This document shows positions 6,440-7,569 of a stretch of DNA of 7,569 nucleotides, piece after piece. Position numbers and translations under genes: made by a program. Source of the DNA: Gemmataceae bacterium (GTDB taxonomy: Bacteria > Planctomycetota > Planctomycetia > Gemmatales > Gemmataceae); the NCBI GenBank assembly GCA_947490035.1, contig CANLGS010000177.1, positions 1 to 7,569 on the forward strand, in the 5' to 3' direction. The notes under the pieces were generated by a model. It worked only from the letters and a program-made list of their open reading frames with translations, was not told where the DNA came from and did not search any database. Position 1 is the stretch's first letter, and the number at the start of each line of letters is the position of its first letter.

Positions 6440-6931
6440 ATGTCCCGTTCAATGGCACTGGCCGCACTTGCGACCGTGGCGGTATTGTTTTCGCGCGTGT
6501 CCGCGCCGTCCGCCGAACACGACGACAAGAAGGAGATGGCTGCGCTCCACCGGCCCGACGGCCTCAAGTGGCAAGACGGACCGCCGTCGCTGCCGCACGG
6601 CGCGAAGTTCGCGATTCTCGAAGGTGATCCGGCCAAGCCGGGACCGTTCGTGTTCCGGGTGAAGGTGCCCGACGGCTACCGCATCCCACCGCACACCCAC
6701 CCGAAGCCGGAGCGCGTGACGGTCATCTCCGGGACGTTCAACCTGGGCATGGGCGACAAGTTCGACGCGACGAAATTGGAGGCGATGCCGGTCGGCACCT
6801 ACGGGACGTGGCCCGCCGGCATGAAGCACTTCGTGTCGGTGAAGGGCGAGACCGTGGTGCAGTTCCACGGCGACGGGCCGTGGGTGATCGAGTACGTCAA
6901 CCCTCCCGACGACCCGCGCAAGAAGAAATAG
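6440..6931 (+). CDS. Secreted single-domain cupin
   Basis: From ATG 6440 the protein has 163 residues. An in-frame GTG at 6404 would add 12 residues but has no ribosome binding site, and a leader follows better from 6440. Residues 1-25 are a signal peptide (ALAALATVAVLF core, cleavage after APSA). Cupin motif 1 is exact: G79-x5-H85-x-H87-x3-E91-x6-G98. Motif 2 is G119-x5-P125-x-G127-x2-H130. His85, His87, Glu91 and His130 form the usual metal site, so an exported metal-binding beta-barrel is likely. Its activity (dioxygenase, isomerase or plain ligand binding) cannot be told from the sequence. The C-terminus is polar (DDPRKKK). Codon 102 bases after the LysR palindrome is the start, as in the broken copy at 4489-4670, so this is the only working cupin here. 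Confidence 0.9.
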   Translation: MSRSMALAALATVAVLFSRVSAPSAEHDDKKEMAALHRPDGLKWQDGPPSLPHGAKFAILEGDPAKPGPFVFRVKVPDGYRIPPHTHPKPERVTVISGTFNLGMGDKFDATKLEAMPVGTYGTWPAGMKHFVSVKGETVVQFHGDGPWVIEYVNPPDDPRKKK

Positions 6932-6964
6932 CGACCGAACGAACCTTGCCTGTTGGGAACCCAT

Positions 6965-6984
6965 GCGAGTGACCGCTCACTTGC
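6965..6984. terminator. Hairpin between convergent genes, possible bidirectional terminator
   Basis: GCGAGTGA (6965-6972) pairs with TCACTTGC (6977-6984) around a CCGC loop, with a single G-T pair among eight. It overlaps the stop codon of the - strand regulator and lies 33 bases past the cupin stop. Neither side has a clear T tract, so a terminator role is only plausible. Confidence 0.35.
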
Positions 6985-7294
6985 CGTTGCTTGGCTTCGC
7001 GCCGCTCCCCTTGTCCTCCTTTCGCGGTCGTCCCGGCTTCACCGGCGGCGGCTCCTCGCCCGCCGGCTCTTCGCTCTCCACCTCCGCCATCATCGTCGCC
7101 ATCGACACGCCGAGAGCGGTCGCCAGTTTATGGATCACCGCGAGCGAGGGCACCTGCTTCCCGCGTTCCAACAGGCTCAAGTGTGTTCGGTGAATACCTG
7201 CTTCTCCGGCCAGTTTGTCTTGGCCTGTGCCGAGTCGCCGCCGGTGGCGACGAAGCATCTCACCAAAACGTCGCTGAAGTTCGGGCAATTCCAC
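6977..7294 (-). CDS. XRE-family helix-turn-helix regulator with AT-hook-like tail
   Basis: The protein has 105 residues. It starts at GTG (7294-7292), preceded on its strand by GGGAG five bases upstream, and ends in TGA. Residues about 7-66 form a Cro/C1-type helix-turn-helix: FGEMLRRHRRRLGTGQDKLA, then AGIHRTHLSLLERGKQVPSL and KLATALGVSM. The tail (about 71-105) is polar and low in complexity (acidic EVESEEPAGEE, then PPPVKPGRPRKEDK). KPGRPRK at 86-92 matches the minor-groove AT-hook core GRP with basic flanks. Single-domain XRE proteins usually repress nearby promoters, and candidates are its own promoter and that of the gene starting at 7530. It converges on the cupin and is not part of that module. 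The low start of conserved context means the target is inferred only. Confidence 0.9.
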   Translation of the reverse strand: MELPELQRRFGEMLRRHRRRLGTGQDKLAGEAGIHRTHLSLLERGKQVPSLAVIHKLATALGVSMATMMAEVESEEPAGEEPPPVKPGRPRKEDKGSGAKPSNGK

Positions 7295-7344
7295 GGGGTC
7301 TCCCTGATCGGTAGACCCGTCATGCCAGCAGCGAAACTGCCCGC

Positions 7345-7395
7345 CCGCGACCCTGATAAAACCGACAGATTTTGGTCTGCATTTCTGCTACAATG
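7345..7395. promoter_or_regulatory. AT-rich island in the divergent intergenic region, probable promoter/operator area
   Basis: The 235 bases between the XRE start and the ATG at 7530 hold no gene that I can support. This stretch is clearly AT-richer than its surroundings. It contains TACAAT at 7389-7394, a fair -10 box for the + strand gene, with no convincing -35. It also holds an imperfect dyad, CAGATTTTGGTCTG, a possible site for the adjacent XRE protein. Confidence 0.3.
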
Positions 7396-7529
7396 TTCCT
7401 GGACCAACTGCTTCCTTCGCGACCACTGCTCCAGCCCACCGTGCGACGCATCGCCCGGTGAACGGGAACATCCTTTGGTCCGCCAGCGGCGATGGTCCGC
7501 CCACTTCCCACCCGACGAGGTAAACTACG

Positions 7530-7569
7530 ATGCGTCTGGTTTCGTCCGCCCGCGCCCGGTCCCAACGCC
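7530..7569 (+). CDS. Start of an unidentified gene, 3' partial
   Basis: ATG 7530 is preceded by GAGG at 7517-7520 with a 9-base gap. The frame is open to the window edge and gives MRLVSSARARSQR, too short to identify. The basic N-terminus could begin a signal peptide or be cytosolic. Confidence 0.45.
   Translation, partial: MRLVSSARARSQR

Larger units (their letters stand above)
3466..6931 (+). repeat. Diverged tandem duplication of a LysR-cupin module (3466-4670 and 5417-6931)
   Basis: Both units contain a 305-residue LysR gene, a palindrome over its stop codon, an ungapped spacer of equal length and a cupin gene ending in the same motif (ETVVQFHG-GPW-I-Y--P-DDPR). The second unit is offset by exactly 1,951 bases from palindrome to cupin ATG. 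Divergence between the LysR proteins shows the duplication is old. The CxxU gene at 4725-5261 lies between the units and has no second copy here. Confidence 0.88.

Overview
The window is GC-rich and gene-dense and looks like chromosomal DNA of a planctomycete, most likely of the Gemmata group. That placement is inferred from protein-family resemblance (a small secreted redox family, a His-rich lipoprotein, a cupin) and base composition. No marker gene or rRNA is present to prove it.

The left third (1-3343) reads as a metal-efflux operon on the + strand. It holds the C-terminal half of a CusA/CzcA-type RND pump (cut by the window edge), a small His- and Lys-containing lipoprotein, and an EamA/DMT permease with a cytosolic-looking tail of 23 His in 61 residues. 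The gaps are short (28 and 56 bases), and a GC-rich hairpin follows the last gene.

The middle (3466-6931) is a duplicated two-gene module. LysR-1 (305 aa) is followed by a ruined cupin gene, and LysR-2 (305 aa) by an intact secreted cupin. Both LysR stop codons lie inside an ATAAG-n5-CTTAT palindrome, and its centre is exactly 102 bases before the cupin ATG in both copies. This points to a conserved LysR operator and promoter region. Copy 1 of the cupin has lost both metal-binding motifs through an apparent deletion and has a frame break near its start.

Between the two modules, at 4725-5261, lies the most interesting gene. It encodes a small exported protein whose reading frame is intact except for one in-frame TGA. 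That TGA sits where the second Cys of a C-x-x-C motif is expected, so it is either a selenocysteine (CxxU) protein or a recent nonsense mutation. A possible SECIS-like hairpin follows the TGA, and a strong intrinsic terminator ends the gene.

The right end carries a convergent XRE-family regulator on the - strand with an AT-hook-like tail, then an intergenic region with an AT-rich island. The first codons of a further + strand gene run off the window. No tRNA, rRNA, CRISPR array or insertion sequence was seen.
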